Assembly: GCA_023362775.1 (NCBI GenBank)
Contig: JALMGJ010000002.1
Coordinates: 55,708,914-55,772,913 of the forward strand
Direction: 5' to 3'
DNA: 64,000 nucleotides
DNA from: Charina bottae
Taxonomy: Eukaryota > Chordata > Lepidosauria > Squamata > Charinaidae
The position numbers and the translations under genes were made by a program. Below are positions 11,416-21,309 of the stretch, one piece after another (positions within the stretch are counted from its first letter, which is position 1; each line of letters begins with the position of its first letter). The notes beneath the pieces are model-generated. The model was given only the letters and a program-made list of their open reading frames with translations. It did no database searches and was not told the DNA's origin.

Positions 11416-11500
11416 GTATGTATATATATATATATATACACACACACACATACACACACATACATACACACACATACATACACACACACATACATACACC
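11312..11500. repeat. Compound TA / TG / CA / CATA microsatellite
   Basis: Alternating purine-pyrimidine DNA: (TA)n, then (TG)n with TATG units, (TA)n again, then (CA)n with CATA units. It lies inside the AT-rich 3' region of the L1-like insertion. Frames through it are low-complexity artefacts. Confidence 0.95.
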
Positions 11501-11875
11501 TCCAATTCAACTTTCCCCCCCAAAAAACACCATTCATTCAATTATTTCCTTCCTACCACTATTCTATACATTTCTGTCCACTACAATAAAAATCAAATTA
11601 TTAAAACTTATAAATTGTCTACTTTTATAATTAATAATACTATAACAATCTTAACCCTATTAAACCCAAAACCAAGCAATTATTATTATACCTTATAAAT
11701 CTTAAAAATGAAAGAAATCTTAAAAGCAATCCAGGAAATCTTAATCCAAATCATTAAAGAAAAATAGAATCATACAAGCCTTAATATCAAACCAGATAAA
11801 CATTCTTAAATCTTTACCCAACTTCAAAATTTACTAAAGCATTTACATATCTCCATATTGCACACAAGGCATTTT

Positions 11876-12289
11876 TCACACACAGATCAAACAGCCCAAC
11901 TGCTCCCCCAGAAACTCAGACCTCTCCGCAAAAAACCTCCCACAGAACAGAGCCACTTCTTTCCCGCAACATTCCACCAGAAAAACAACTCCATTTGTAA
12001 TTTGCAACTCAGAGAGTCCCTTTAACCCCTTCAACACCAAAATATAATCTTCACCTGGCATTTCAACAAAGACTTCAATCTCGCTGTCAGTAGACACATC
12101 TCTATCTTTGTTAAAATCTTCATCTTCTTCCAGAACGTCTTCAGCCAGATGACACATTTTAAAGCTGATATTTTCTGCAATGTCCTGAATATCTTGCAGA
12201 ATAGTTTGAGAGACCTCATAAAAGAACTGTTTAAACTCCCAACAAAGCTCACAACGGAACTCTGAGAAAATCTCCTTGAAATCCTCCAT
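11876..12289 (-). CDS. ORF1-like 137-aa protein of non-autonomous LINE
   Basis: An uninterrupted 137-codon frame lies in the 5' half of the TSD-flanked element. The N-terminus (MEDFKEIFSEFRCELCWEFK) is charged and probably helical, followed by an acidic stretch (EDVLEEDEDFNKD) and a C-terminal part with YILVLKGLKGLSELQ. This resembles the N-terminal coiled-coil region of squamate L1 ORF1 proteins by general character, but I cannot confirm homology without a search. It has no RRM or zinc knuckle, so if it is ORF1-derived it is truncated. It is transposon-encoded, not a host gene. Confidence 0.5.
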   Translation of the reverse strand: MEDFKEIFSEFRCELCWEFKQFFYEVSQTILQDIQDIAENISFKMCHLAEDVLEEDEDFNKDRDVSTDSEIEVFVEMPGEDYILVLKGLKGLSELQITNGVVFLVECCGKEVALFCGRFFAERSEFLGEQLGCLICV

Positions 12290-12905
12290 GTTTCAGGCAG
12301 TAGATTATGGCGCCCCCTAGATACTTGACTAGCAAGAATAGGAGTTAATGAGTTAATGGAAAATCTCGGAGAGTTGTTGACACAAGAGAAAGTTTGCTAA
12401 GAAGCAGCCCCCAGGGAAAGTGAACAGAAAGCTGAAAACTCAAAACAGCAGATTCAACATGTAGGAAAATATTAAATCCTTCAAATTCAATACAAAAATA
12501 ATAGCAGGGAGGTAATTATTTATTCTCAGTCCTCCTCAATATTTAAATGGGAAAACAAGCCAGATATTTTTTTTTTTAGTTTTTTTTAAATTAATCCAGA
12601 AATAACGATAGGCACCAAGAGATTTCACTTCTCCTTGCTGTAGAAAGCCTCTCTTGGGGTACATAAACTTAAAATATATATAAATTGGGTGATTTAGAAA
12701 TGGGGTGGCTCTACTTAGTGTCTCTTTAAGGCTGCAGCGCGGCTTGGAAATAGTGACGTCCCAGCCTCCCGGCGGCTCCTACCCAATCAGCGCAAACACT
12801 GTTCGTGATTCTTGGGCTGCAAGTCGCCGTTCTGAAGAGTAAATGGGATGATTCCGAGTGCTTTCTTTGCTGTGAATGCACAGGATGGGATTATTAATTC
12901 TTGAT

Positions 12906-13035
12906 TGGTTGATTATGTGCCAACAAGTTGGTGCTGGCTCTTAACAACCACATGGCTACACCTTCTCCAGGATGATTTGTGGCAGCTCCCAACCTGGCCA
13001 TTCAGTTCTTCCAACCCATCACCACTGTAACATTC
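12906..13035 (-). mobile_element. LINE 3'-end repeat (unassigned family)
   Basis: This is homologous to 63053-63190 and to a short piece at 2480-2518. In all copies the sequence begins GATTGATTA-like and then has a 'GCC/ATCAA-GT-GGTG-TGGCTCTTA' block. On the minus strand it encodes SSWRRCSHVVVKSQHQL (the other copy: SSWKRSNCVATKSQHQF), which resembles the extreme C-terminus of BovB-like proteins (LWRGLVHEVTKSRKRL). It is probably the 3' end of another RTE-like LINE. Confidence 0.5.
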
Positions 13036-13039
13036 TGAT

Positions 13040-13510
13040 GAAACAAAATGCTTTAATGCATCAAGGCAAAGCAAGGCAGAGTAACTTGCTTCAAGTGCCT
13101 CACTGAAGCAGAGCAGTGTTATTTCACACACTTAATATTCACTATAACCTTAAGATCCCTGTCATGGTCAGCCCATGACAGTTCAAAGAGTATCAGCCTA
13201 TCTGTGGAGAGGGATTGGCTCAGCTTTCTACTTCAGGAAAGCTTAACTGCATCATTATAATTAAACTAACTTGGAGAAGCAAACAAAAAGCAATATTAAT
13301 GAGAAATATCATATTAAAGCTGTGGTCTCACAATACACTTACCTATTGTTACCTAAAGCACAATTCAGTCAATCAATTTTTATGGGATTGCACAATATAC
13401 TGAACTAACCACATGGCTAAAGGCTTATCCTCATGGCAAGTTAAAGTGCTACCCATCACACCTTGAACTTGCAGAAAATTAAACTAATATAAACTTATCA
13501 ATTATGAAAA
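13040..13510. other. Unassigned stretch
   Basis: No gene or recognised repeat seen. It ends at the 5-bp target duplication of the solo LTR. Confidence 0.5.
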
Positions 13511-13517
13511 GAGTTTG

Positions 13518-13773
13518 TGTCAGGAAAAAACTGGCGAAAGAACACGCTGAGCCGGAGTTGCAGCTCTAGTTTAGTTTATTGTTCCTACCAGATACAGAAT
13601 CTTGCCAGACTAAAGGTACCCTAACTGATCTAAGGGGAAAAATACTCCTGGGACTCTAGGTTGGGGCCAGCCTGACTTTCTTCTTCGGTGTGTTTAGGCT
13701 TTCAATGCTGTGAGAATGCTTATCTCCCTGATGGAATGTGCCCCCTCCTTGCTCTGCTCTGAGACCCATCACA
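13518..13773 (-). mobile_element. Solo LTR, 256 bp, 5-bp TSD
   Basis: The element starts TGTCAGG and ends ATCACA (TG...CA) and is flanked by identical GTTTG at 13513-13517 and 13774-13778. An AATAAA occurs on the minus strand near 13577, suggesting minus orientation. Part of it (CAGAATCTTGCCAGACTAAA, near 13595) resembles the longer LTR at 52302-52910 (CAGAATCTTGCAAGACTGAA), so the two are likely related retrovirus-like families. No internal coding region remains: a solo LTR left by recombination. Confidence 0.75.
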
Positions 13774-13779
13774 GTTTGT

Positions 13780-14258
13780 GAAGTGATATCACAATGCAAG
13801 TTTTGTCATTTTGGCATCATGGTTAGGAACCATTTTGGTGCTGTCCTTATTTACTATGTGTAGAGCATGTTATGGAAAGTGATAGGTGAATGATTCCCCT
13901 GGCTTTGTTTCCCACCAAACATCACCACCCAGAAGGAAAACATCCACCAATCACTCTTCTTAAAATGTTTTGGAGCTGGGGAAGAGGTCAGTTTTGACAT
14001 GTAGCTAGGTTGGCAGGTTTAGCTATCTATCAAAATTCACCCTAGTTTCGTGCAATGTTTTTTGCAGGTGTGTTCAAAGGGAGCCAAACCATCAGCTGAT
14101 TCTCACTCTTTTGGACAAGAGTTTAGCACTGTTCTGGAATAGTCCCGAACCTATGTCCAAAACAAGCCCAGCTGATAGTTGCATTGCCTTTGAATGCACC
14201 TGCACAGAATTTTAGCATTACACCAGAGCTGAAAGTTGGGTTCCTTTTGGATACTGGT
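13780..14258. other. Unassigned stretch
   Basis: No gene or recognised repeat seen between the solo LTR and the SINE. Confidence 0.45.
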
Positions 14259-14270
14259 TTAAAGCTATTT

Positions 14271-14592
14271 AAAGGTAAAGGTTCCCCCCGCACATTTGTG
14301 CAGTCGTGTCTGACTCTAGGGGCTTGTGCTCATCTCCATTTGTTAGCCGAAGAGCCAGCGTTGTCCGAAGATGCTTCCATGGTCATGTGGCCGGCATGAC
14401 GCACGCGGAATGCTGTTACCTACCCACCGAAGTGGTACCTATTCATCTACTTGCATTTGCAAGCTTTCAAATTGCTAGGTTGGCAAGAGCTGGGGCGAGT
14501 GCGGGCACGCGGGGCTAGGGATTCAAACCTCCAAACTTGCGATCTTCCGATCGACAAGCCTGGCATCTTACCCACTGAGCCGCCACGCCCCT
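14271..14592 (-). mobile_element. Sauria SINE, full length
   Basis: On the minus strand it starts GGGGCGTGGCGGCTCAGTGG, passes a tRNA-like head with a B-box (GGTTTGAATCCC region near 14520) and ends in the TCAGACACGACTGCACAAAT tail followed by ACCTTTACCTTT. It is flanked by AAGCTATTT at 14262-14270 and 14596-14604. It is mobilised by BovB-type LINEs according to family knowledge. Confidence 0.9.
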
Positions 14593-14604
14593 TCAAGCTA
14601 TTTT

Positions 14605-15470
14605 AAAAGCTATTTTAGAAGAGCACTAAATCCACATTAACAATAGATTAAATAGCTGATAGCCACAGGAAGAGCCCCACCATGACGTAGCAGGTTTGCT
14701 CTCCCTGTTCCACTTTACTGTGCACTCCTGCCCATTGGAAGTCAGGCTGCTGTTCAGGTTGGCCCAGATCTCTGAGTAGATACAGGGGGAGAGGTAGGTT
14801 TGAAAGACCTGGACTCTCCTGGTGCCCAAAGCTGAATAGACTTAGAAGACTCTCCAAAGGGAGAAATTGTGCCTGCACCAGCCAGAAGTGCCCAATAGTT
14901 CTAGGCTGATCCTCCCCCCAGGAATCACCTGACAGTGACATTGACTGGTCAGGGAAACACATCAAACTGTATCCCTGGCAAAACTGCCATGTCTTGTCTC
15001 CTGCTTAAAGGGAAAATGCTACTTTTAACACCAAAGAGCCAAAACTACTTTAAGCTGCCTCAGCTGTAGACTGGGGATAAAAGGAACATCGTGTGGACGT
15101 AGCAGAAAAGAGAGGTTGCTGGAGCGTGCTCAGCAACAAAGGGATAAGAAGGTGGGTGGGCAAGTAGCTGACTAGAGAAATAAAGTCATAAAACTTGGAT
15201 AGACAGAGATGCACAAGAATTAGTATTGAATTGATGCTTTTATGAACAGTTTGGAATTAGGAGACAGCCAGATTTGCTGATGATACCAAACTGTTCAAGG
15301 TAGTAAAATAAGCAAGGGATTGCAAACAGCTCCAAAAAGCTTTCCCCAAATTGGTTGAATGGGCATCAAAATTGCAAATGCAATTCAGCATAAGCAAATA
15401 CAAGGTGATGTGCATTAGCACAAAAAATCCAGACATGTACGTAGGATCCAGGCAATGATTGATTAAGAAA
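14605..15470. other. Unassigned stretch
   Basis: No gene seen. Small frames near 14626-14965 are unconvincing. A short part at about 15240-15450 has an old LINE-like or coding-like texture but no family can be named. Confidence 0.4.
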
Positions 15471-15483
15471 GAGATCTTGGTGG

Positions 15484-15521
15484 TTAATTAATTAATTAAT
15501 CAATCAATTAATTAATTAATT
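15484..15521. repeat. (TTAA)n tract inside SINE target duplication
   Basis: The TTAA/TCAA tract lies between the left target-site copy (CTTGGTGG, 15476-15483) and the SINE head at 15522. It is therefore either part of the inserted molecule or an expansion after insertion. Confidence 0.9.
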
Positions 15522-15856
15522 GGGGCGTGGTGGCTCAGCGGGTAAGACGCCAGGCTTGTCGATCGGAAGATTGCAAGTTCAGAGGTTCGAATCCCTAGCC
15601 CTGCGTGCGGAGTGAGCTCCCGCACTAGCTCCAGCTCTTGCCAACCTAGCAATTCGAAAGCATGCAAATGCAAGTAGATTAATAGGTACCACTTCAGTGG
15701 GTAGGTAACAGCATTCCGTGCGTGTCATGCAGCCACATGACCATGGAAGCGTCTTCGGACAACGCTGGCTCTTCGGCTAACAAACGGAGATGAGCACCGG
15801 TCCCTAGAGTCAGACACGACTGCACAAATGTGCGGGGGGAACCTTTACCTTTTTAC
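15522..15856 (+). mobile_element. Sauria SINE, full length
   Basis: Begins GGGGCGTGGTGGCTCAGCGG, with A-box-like and B-box (GGTTCGAATCCC, near 15582) promoter elements of a tRNA-derived Pol III SINE. It ends with GAGTCAGACACGACTGCACA and ACCTTTACCTTTTTAC. Target copies of CTTGGTGG lie at 15476-15483 and 15857-15864. Confidence 0.93.
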
Positions 15857-16125
15857 CTTGGTGGATACCTCTTTGAAAGTGTCAGCCCAATGTTCAGCTT
15901 GCTGTAAAAAAAGGGGAATTCCACCTTTACAATCTTCAGGAAGGAAATTGAAAATAAATTCATCCAAGATGCCCTTATATTCATCTATGAGACGACTGGA
16001 CTTGAAATAAAGTGTACATTTATGTCAGCACAATTTTTAAAAATACTGTGCAGGTGTAAACAGAAAAAGGAAGACAGGGAAAGGAGGCAGAGCACAACCT
16101 CTGGAATTCTTTCCAATCCCTTAAT

Positions 16126-16259
16126 CAGGGTTTCTAAACCTTAGCAACTTTAAGATGTATGGACTTCAACTCCCAGAATGCCCTAGCCAGGATGCTGGCT
16201 GGGGAATTCTGGGAGTTGAAGTCCATGCAATTTAAAGTTGCCAAGTTTGAGAAACACTG
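16126..16259. mobile_element. Palindromic hAT MITE, 134 bp
   Basis: The element is nearly one long inverted repeat (left arm ACTTCAACTCCCAGAATGCC, right arm ending GGGAGTTGAAGTCCATG) with ends CAGGGTTTCTAAACC / GTTTGAGAAACACTG. Flanks CCCTTAAT (16118-16125) and TCCTTAAT (16260-16267) match at 7 of 8 positions, fitting a hAT TSD. A second, older copy is at 43389-43523. Confidence 0.88.
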
Positions 16260-16289
16260 TCCTTAATAATAGGTCCTCTCTGAGATTAG

Positions 16290-17030
16290 GAAGATGGATG
16301 GAAATGGCTTAGAAAGGGGGATTTGAGCAATTCCCATAGACTTGAATGGGATTTTTTTCTGGATGTCCCAGCTGCTGGCTGGATCTGGCTCATCTTTGAA
16401 TTCAGTCTTTCTTTTGAGTTTTTTTTAAAGGGTTTTTTTAGCCAACATTTCCTCCACACCAAATTTGGTTCCGTTACATTCAGGATTTGGAAAATTATCC
16501 TACTGACAGACAGACAGACAGACAGAGTCCCGAGTGCCTTTACATAATATCTTTTCAATCTTCTGCTGGGTTGGAAAAAATATCAAGATGGGAAAAAATA
16601 TGCACAGTATGGCTTCTTGAATTCTTTCCAGCTCCTTTACCAGCAGTGGTCAAAGTAGGTGTCTATGTTTTTTTTTCTATGTAAGAAAGGAATGTACTGT
16701 GTAGGAGGGAGGGTGTCTTAGAATGGAACAGTCAGCAGCCCTCTGACCAGATGCCCAACTGCATTTCCCATAGGGATCCATGCATGGGGGATTTTTTTTT
16801 CTGGACTGTTCTTCTCCACAGCCTTAAACCAGATCCAGTCCATTTTCAAACTCAATCTTCTTTGCCCGCTTCTCCCCAATAGCAAATCTAGTCCTGTTCA
16901 GTTCATTTTTGGAGAGCTGTTGTGCTGATAGACAGAAAGACAGAATTCTGAGCCACCTTATGTAATTTGTTTCCAACATTCTGGTAGGTTCAAAGGAATA
17001 AAACCAAAATTATTTGGGAGGCTAGAACCT
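16290..17030. repeat. Diverged direct duplication with (GACA)n
   Basis: Two successive blocks, about 16310-16600 and 16770-17000, share the same order of landmarks. Each has 'CCCATAG...GGGATTTTTTTCTGGA', then a 'CAAAT-TGGTTC' segment, then a run of CAGA/GACA units (16505-16526 and 16929-16945), then 'CATAATAT/TGTAATTT...TTCTGCTGGG/TTCTGGTAGG'. Divergence is high, so this is an old tandem duplication or two copies of an unnamed repeat. Confidence 0.6.
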
Positions 17031-17089
17031 TTCTCTGCAGGCAGAGTTTACAATAACCGGGCCTTTTACCATACATCAGAGACAGGTAA

Positions 17090-17240
17090 GAGCCAGTTTG
17101 GTGTAGTGGTTAAGGCATCAGGCTAGAAACCAGGAGACTGAGAGTTCTAGTCCCGTCTTAGGCACAAAGCCAGCTGGGTGACCTTGGGCCAGTCACTCTC
17201 TCTCAGCCCTAAGACCAGCAAGATCAAACTTATCATTTAG
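17090..17240 (+). mobile_element. CORE-SINE (MIR-like), tRNA head and core
   Basis: Has the tRNA-derived head AGCCAGTTTGGTGTAGTGG, the GAGTTCTAGTCCCG B-box region, and the conserved core GCTGGGTGACCTTGGGCCAG. It ends early at the CTCTCAGCCCTAAGAC region. It is the same family as the minus-strand copies near 39.3, 39.7 and 43.9 kb. Confidence 0.85.
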
Positions 17241-17297
17241 ATAAGTGACATTGCAAAATAGTTCCTGTGAATTACCCAAATGGCTCTGTGAATAATT

Positions 17298-17311
17298 TGT
17301 TGTTATTTATT

Positions 17312-17350
<39 letters not shown>

Positions 17351-20078
17351 TTCTTTAAATTTATCCCCGCCCATCTCCCGGAATACAGGACTCTGGGCGG
17401 TTTACAAGATAACATAGTTAAAAACTATACATAAAAACTACAAACCGTATAAAATAATTATAAATTATGAATCCAGATGTATGAGATATTCGATTGAAGA
17501 AGGACAGGGAACTCAAGGGATTAGCCATCTCCATGATGAACTATCCCTTCCTCCATCCCATGCCAGGCGGCAGAACCAGTTCTTCAGCTCTTTCCTAAAG
17601 GTCGGGAGGGAGGAGATCTGTCTTAACTCTGGGGGTAAGCTGTTCCATAACGTGGGCGCAGTCACAGAGAAGGCCCGCCTCCTAGACCCCATCAGGTGAC
17701 ATTCTCTAATTGATGGGGTACGTAGCAGGGCCTCTCTGGATGACCGGGTGGGGCGGGTCGATAACATGGGGATAAGACGGTCCCTCAGGTATTCTGGTCC
17801 CATGCCATGCAGGGCTTTAAAGGTGATAACCAACACCTTGAATTGTACCCGGAAGCAAACCGGCACCCAATGCAGCTCACGGAGCAACGGTGTTACATGT
17901 GCAGATCTTGAAGCACCCAATACTGCTCGCGTGGCCGCATTCTGCACCAGCTGAAGCTTCCGGATAGTCTTCAAGGGTAGCCCCGTGTAGAGCGCATTGC
18001 AATAATCTACGTGGGAGATGACGAGAGCATGAGTGACTGTACGGAGGGCATCGCGTTCCAGGAATGGGCGTAACTGGCGCACCAACCGAAGTTGCGCAAA
18101 AGCCCTCCTAGCCACGACTGCCACCTGCTCTTCGAGCAGGAGTCGTGAGTCTAGAAGAACCCCCAGATTACGCACCGGTTCTGAACGGGGAAGTGCTACC
18201 CCATCAAGAACCAAAGATGATAATTTCCCAGAAGACGCTGAGCCATCAATCCACAGCCACTCGGTCTTACCAGGGTTCAACTGAAGCCTGTTGTTCCCCA
18301 TCCAGGCCCTCACAGCCTCCAGGCACTGGGACAGGGTGGACACTGCATCACTTACTTCACCAGGGATGGAGATATACAATTGAGTATCATCCGCATACTG
18401 ATGATACCTCATCCCATGGTGTTGGATGACCTCACCCAGCGGTTTCATGTAGATGTTGAATAGGAGAGGAGAGAGAACCGAACCCTGCGGCACCCCACAT
18501 GGGAGCAACCGCGGGCTGGATCTCTCCTCCCCTATCACCACCGACTGGGAGCGGCCCTGGAGGAAGGAGGTGAACCAGCGCAAAACTACGCCGCCCACCC
18601 CCAACTCCCTAAGCCGCCCCAAAAGGATACCATGGTCGATGGTATCGAAAGCCACTGAGAGATCCAAGAGAGCCAGGATGGATGCACTACCTCCATCCCG
18701 CTCCCGCCAGAGGTCATCCGTAAGCGCGACCAATGCAGTCTCCGTCCCATATCCTGGCCTGAAACCTGACTGAAAAGGGTCAAGATAATCCGCTTCATCC
18801 AGGGTCCTTTGAAGTTGCAACGCCACCACTTTCTCAACCACCTTTCCCAAAAAGGGAAGGTGGGAGACTGGACGAAAATTGTCCAGGATGGTAGGGTCCA
18901 GGGATGCCTTCTTGAGGAGGGGGTGCACCAGCGCCTCCTTAAAGGCAGTTGGGAAAACCCCCTCCAACAAGGATGTATTAATCATGGCCCGGACCCATCC
19001 ACCTGTCACCTCCCTGGCCGATTTCACCAACCAGGAAGGGCAGGGATCTAAATAGCATGTGGTGGGATTAACAATTCGAAGGATCCTGTCCGCTTCCTCA
19101 GGTCCAACAGGATCAAATTGTTCCCAGATAATAGGGTAAGACCGCTCTCCCGGCATCTCCCCAGACTGCAATCCAGGCATGGAGTCCAATTTAGACTGAA
19201 TCCGAGCAATTTTATCCTGCAGATGCTCAGAAAATTCCTCCACACGGCCCTGCAGGTGGGTGGTCGAAACCACCCTACCCAAGAGAGATCGAGTAATCTT
19301 AAACAGGGCCGTCGGGCGGCATTCTGCGGATGCAATAAGAGCGGAGAAATATTCACGTTTCGCCGCTCTTACTGCCACAAGGTAGGCCTTAATAGCGGCT
19401 CTAGATTGTGTTCGGTTGAATTCCGTCTTCGTCTTTCTCCAGCGGCGCTCTAGACATCTCTTCACCCTCTTCAAGACCCTCAACTCCTCCGTAAACCACG
19501 GGGAGTGACGGGTCAAATCGGGCTTGAGAGGTCGCATCGGCACGATCCTGTGCAAGGCACCGGCCGCCTCCCTATTCCAGGTTGCGGCCAGTGTCTCCGC
19601 TGGACCGTGCAGCAGATCCTCGGGTATTACCCCCAGCTCCCTCTGAAACCTCAATGGGTCCATAAGTCGCCGGGGGCGGACCAATCGAATAGGTCCAGCC
19701 TCCCTGCGGAGTGGGGCGGCATAAGAGAATCCTAGGGATATCAGGACGTGATCTGACCATGACAACGGGGATAGTTCTAACTTTCCCCTCAGGTCACTTT
19801 GCCATTGCTCTGACAAGAAAACCAAATCCGGAGTGAGCCCACTGTCTCAAGTCGGATCCCGAATAATTTGGGACAGGCCCATGGCTGCCATGGTAGCCAT
19901 GAACTCCCGAGACGCTTCCGAGGTACGTCCCAAGGATGGCAAGTTAAAATCCCCCAGGACCATGAGCCTGGGGAACTCCACCGCCAACCCCAAGACGGCC
20001 TCCAGCAGCTCAGGCAAGGAGGTTGCTACACAGCAGGGAGGCTGGTACAATAGCAACACTCCCAACTGTTCACGGGCA
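17298..20078 (-). mobile_element. L2-clade LINE, long 5'-truncated copy
   Basis: On the minus strand the element runs from partial endonuclease (about 20078) through reverse transcriptase to a 3' UTR, with a terminal (AAATA/TAAA)n tail at 17298-17353. The tail type and the RT signature place it in the L2 clade. The 5' end of the endonuclease is missing. The same 3' end recurs in truncated copies at 7.5, 9.3, 36.3, 51.7 and 62.3 kb, so the family was active locally. Confidence 0.9.
17513..19825 (-). pseudogene. L2 LINE reverse transcriptase, 770 intact codons
   Basis: The frame encodes the end of an endonuclease domain (first ~40 residues, VFLSEQWQSDL...SDHVLISL with the SDH motif), then a reverse transcriptase. 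RT landmarks are FRPVSHLPFLGKVVEKV, GFRPGYGTETALVAL, ALLDLSVAFDTIDH, GVPQGSVLSPLLFNIY and the catalytic YADD at about residues 477-480. The C-terminus ends with LKNWFCRLAWDGG. Immediately upstream (19844-19846) an in-frame TGA separates it from the rest of the endonuclease. The preceding codon context suggests CGA to TGA, a CpG-type transition. The protein makes cDNA by target-primed reverse transcription. This copy is also 5'-truncated, so it is inactive. Confidence 0.9.
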
Positions 20079-20080
20079 CA
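19847..20080 (-). pseudogene. L2 endonuclease fragment upstream of stop
   Basis: Minus-strand codons read LGVLLLYQPP, then MVLGDFNLPSLG (the G-D-F-N endonuclease motif), then SQIIRDPT just before the TGA. This is the C-terminal part of the APE-type endonuclease in the same frame as the 770-codon segment. Coding similarity ends at about 20080, where the insertion is 5'-truncated. Confidence 0.85.
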
Positions 20081-20209
20081 TTTAATCAAATTTATATGGC
20101 CGAAAGTGACTTTTGTTATATAGAATGAATGGGAGTTAAACCTCATAATAAGTATGTTCACCACATAATATGCAGCCAAAGGAGGGAACAGGATAGGGAC
20201 CACTGTGCA

Positions 20210-20765
20210 CGATTGAGAAAGTTAAACTTTCCCCAGATTGATTTGATTGGGAACTTTCCCCCTACCCATTCCTTGAATAGGAGCTAAAAATAATTTTAAA
20301 AAAGCACCTCAAGTAGTGCAAAATAAAACAAGAGTTGCTTTTTAAAAAATCTTTCAGATCACAGGTTGAACTACATGATGTTCTATTGCTTTGCCAATAC
20401 TTGTCATCAACATCTGTTGTCCACCAAACTTCATAGGGGAAATGATGTGATATCTGAAAAGGCTCCAAAACAGGGAACTCATTTCTGCCAGTAATGACAA
20501 AAGAACTTGGGGAAATGTTACAGTAAAAGGATGTCGTTCACAATGAAAAGAAGTGCCTTTATCTTCCATACCTCAGACCAATTGGGAAATAACTCTAAAA
20601 TCCTTCATATGTTTCCAATAGAGACATGGACTGATTGTTCTTTGACCAATTCCTCTTCTGACTAAAGCTTGTTAAATAACCAACTTAAGGCTGTCAAGCA
20701 AATTCTGAAGTTGGCTTAATTAGAAGGCTATTATTTATTGTGGGTTCAGTATAACAGAGGGTCTA
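20210..20765. other. Unassigned stretch
   Basis: No gene or recognised repeat seen. Confidence 0.45.
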
Positions 20766-20768
20766 TAG

Positions 20769-20965
20769 CAGTGATTCTCAAACTGTGGTCTGCAGACCAT
20801 TGGTGGTCCTTCAGAGATCCACCAAGTAGTCTATAGCTGCCTCCTCATGTTCACTGACAGCTGCCTGATCAAGGTCACTTTGCCACCTTAGACACTGCCT
20901 CCCAGTCTCTACCACCAGACAGTTAGTTCTTGAAAATGGATCTGTAGGTGAAAATTGGTTCATTG
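20769..20965. mobile_element. Old hAT (Charlie-like) fragment
   Basis: Starts GCAGTGATTCTCAAACTGTG with GTCTGCAGACCATTGGTGG, a typical left end of MER5/Charlie-type hAT elements. The right terminal repeat is not clear, and no TSD was found. Confidence 0.55.
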
Positions 20966-21309
20966 AAGGATACAAATGATAAGACAAGTATCAAAGTCTG
21001 AATATGAATATTCAGAAAATTGACTATGGTGAACAGGAGTATAGCTACATGTGCTGTGCTAAACAGAACTGTAATCTCATAAAAGCAACCCCAAAATATA
21101 GTGCAAACAGGAAATATAATGATGAATGTCTAAAAATGGGATATTCTTGGGCTGGAGTTCCATGTTTCCCAGGCAATTACTACTCAAAGATTTCTATTGA
21201 AGAACATATTTGGCCAGCAAGTTTGGATTACAAGTAAAGGCATAAAAGATTTTTAAAGTGGTAAATAACTACTTCATTATAGATAACATTTTGATACATG
21301 GTTTAGTTT

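Larger units (their letters stand above)
11037..12886 (-). mobile_element. L1-like non-autonomous LINE insertion, 16-bp TSD
   Basis: The block is bounded by identical 16-bp copies of GGGATTATTAATTCTT at 11021-11036 and 12887-12902. Read on the minus strand it starts with a GC-rich, promoter-like 5' region (about 12720-12880). It then has a 137-codon frame at 12289-11876 and an AT-rich 3' region ending in TAATAAAATTCTTATAAAA. No endonuclease or reverse transcriptase is present. The long TSD and A-rich 3' end indicate target-primed reverse transcription. It looks like a full-length copy of an internally deleted, L1-derived non-autonomous family, with a microsatellite expanded in its 3' UTR. The L1 attribution is inference. 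Confidence 0.7.

Noticed and set aside
11264..11698. Several frames rich in VCVCV / THTHT / YIYIY
   Set aside because: Translations of the TG/CA/TA microsatellite, not proteins.
14281..14580. tRNA gene suggested by the B-box-like GGTTCGAATCC sequences in this and four other places
   Set aside because: All are within Sauria SINE heads; no cloverleaf of a functional tRNA is present.
17748..19735. Plus-strand frames opposite the L2 reverse transcriptase
   Set aside because: Antisense shadows of the 770-codon L2 frame.
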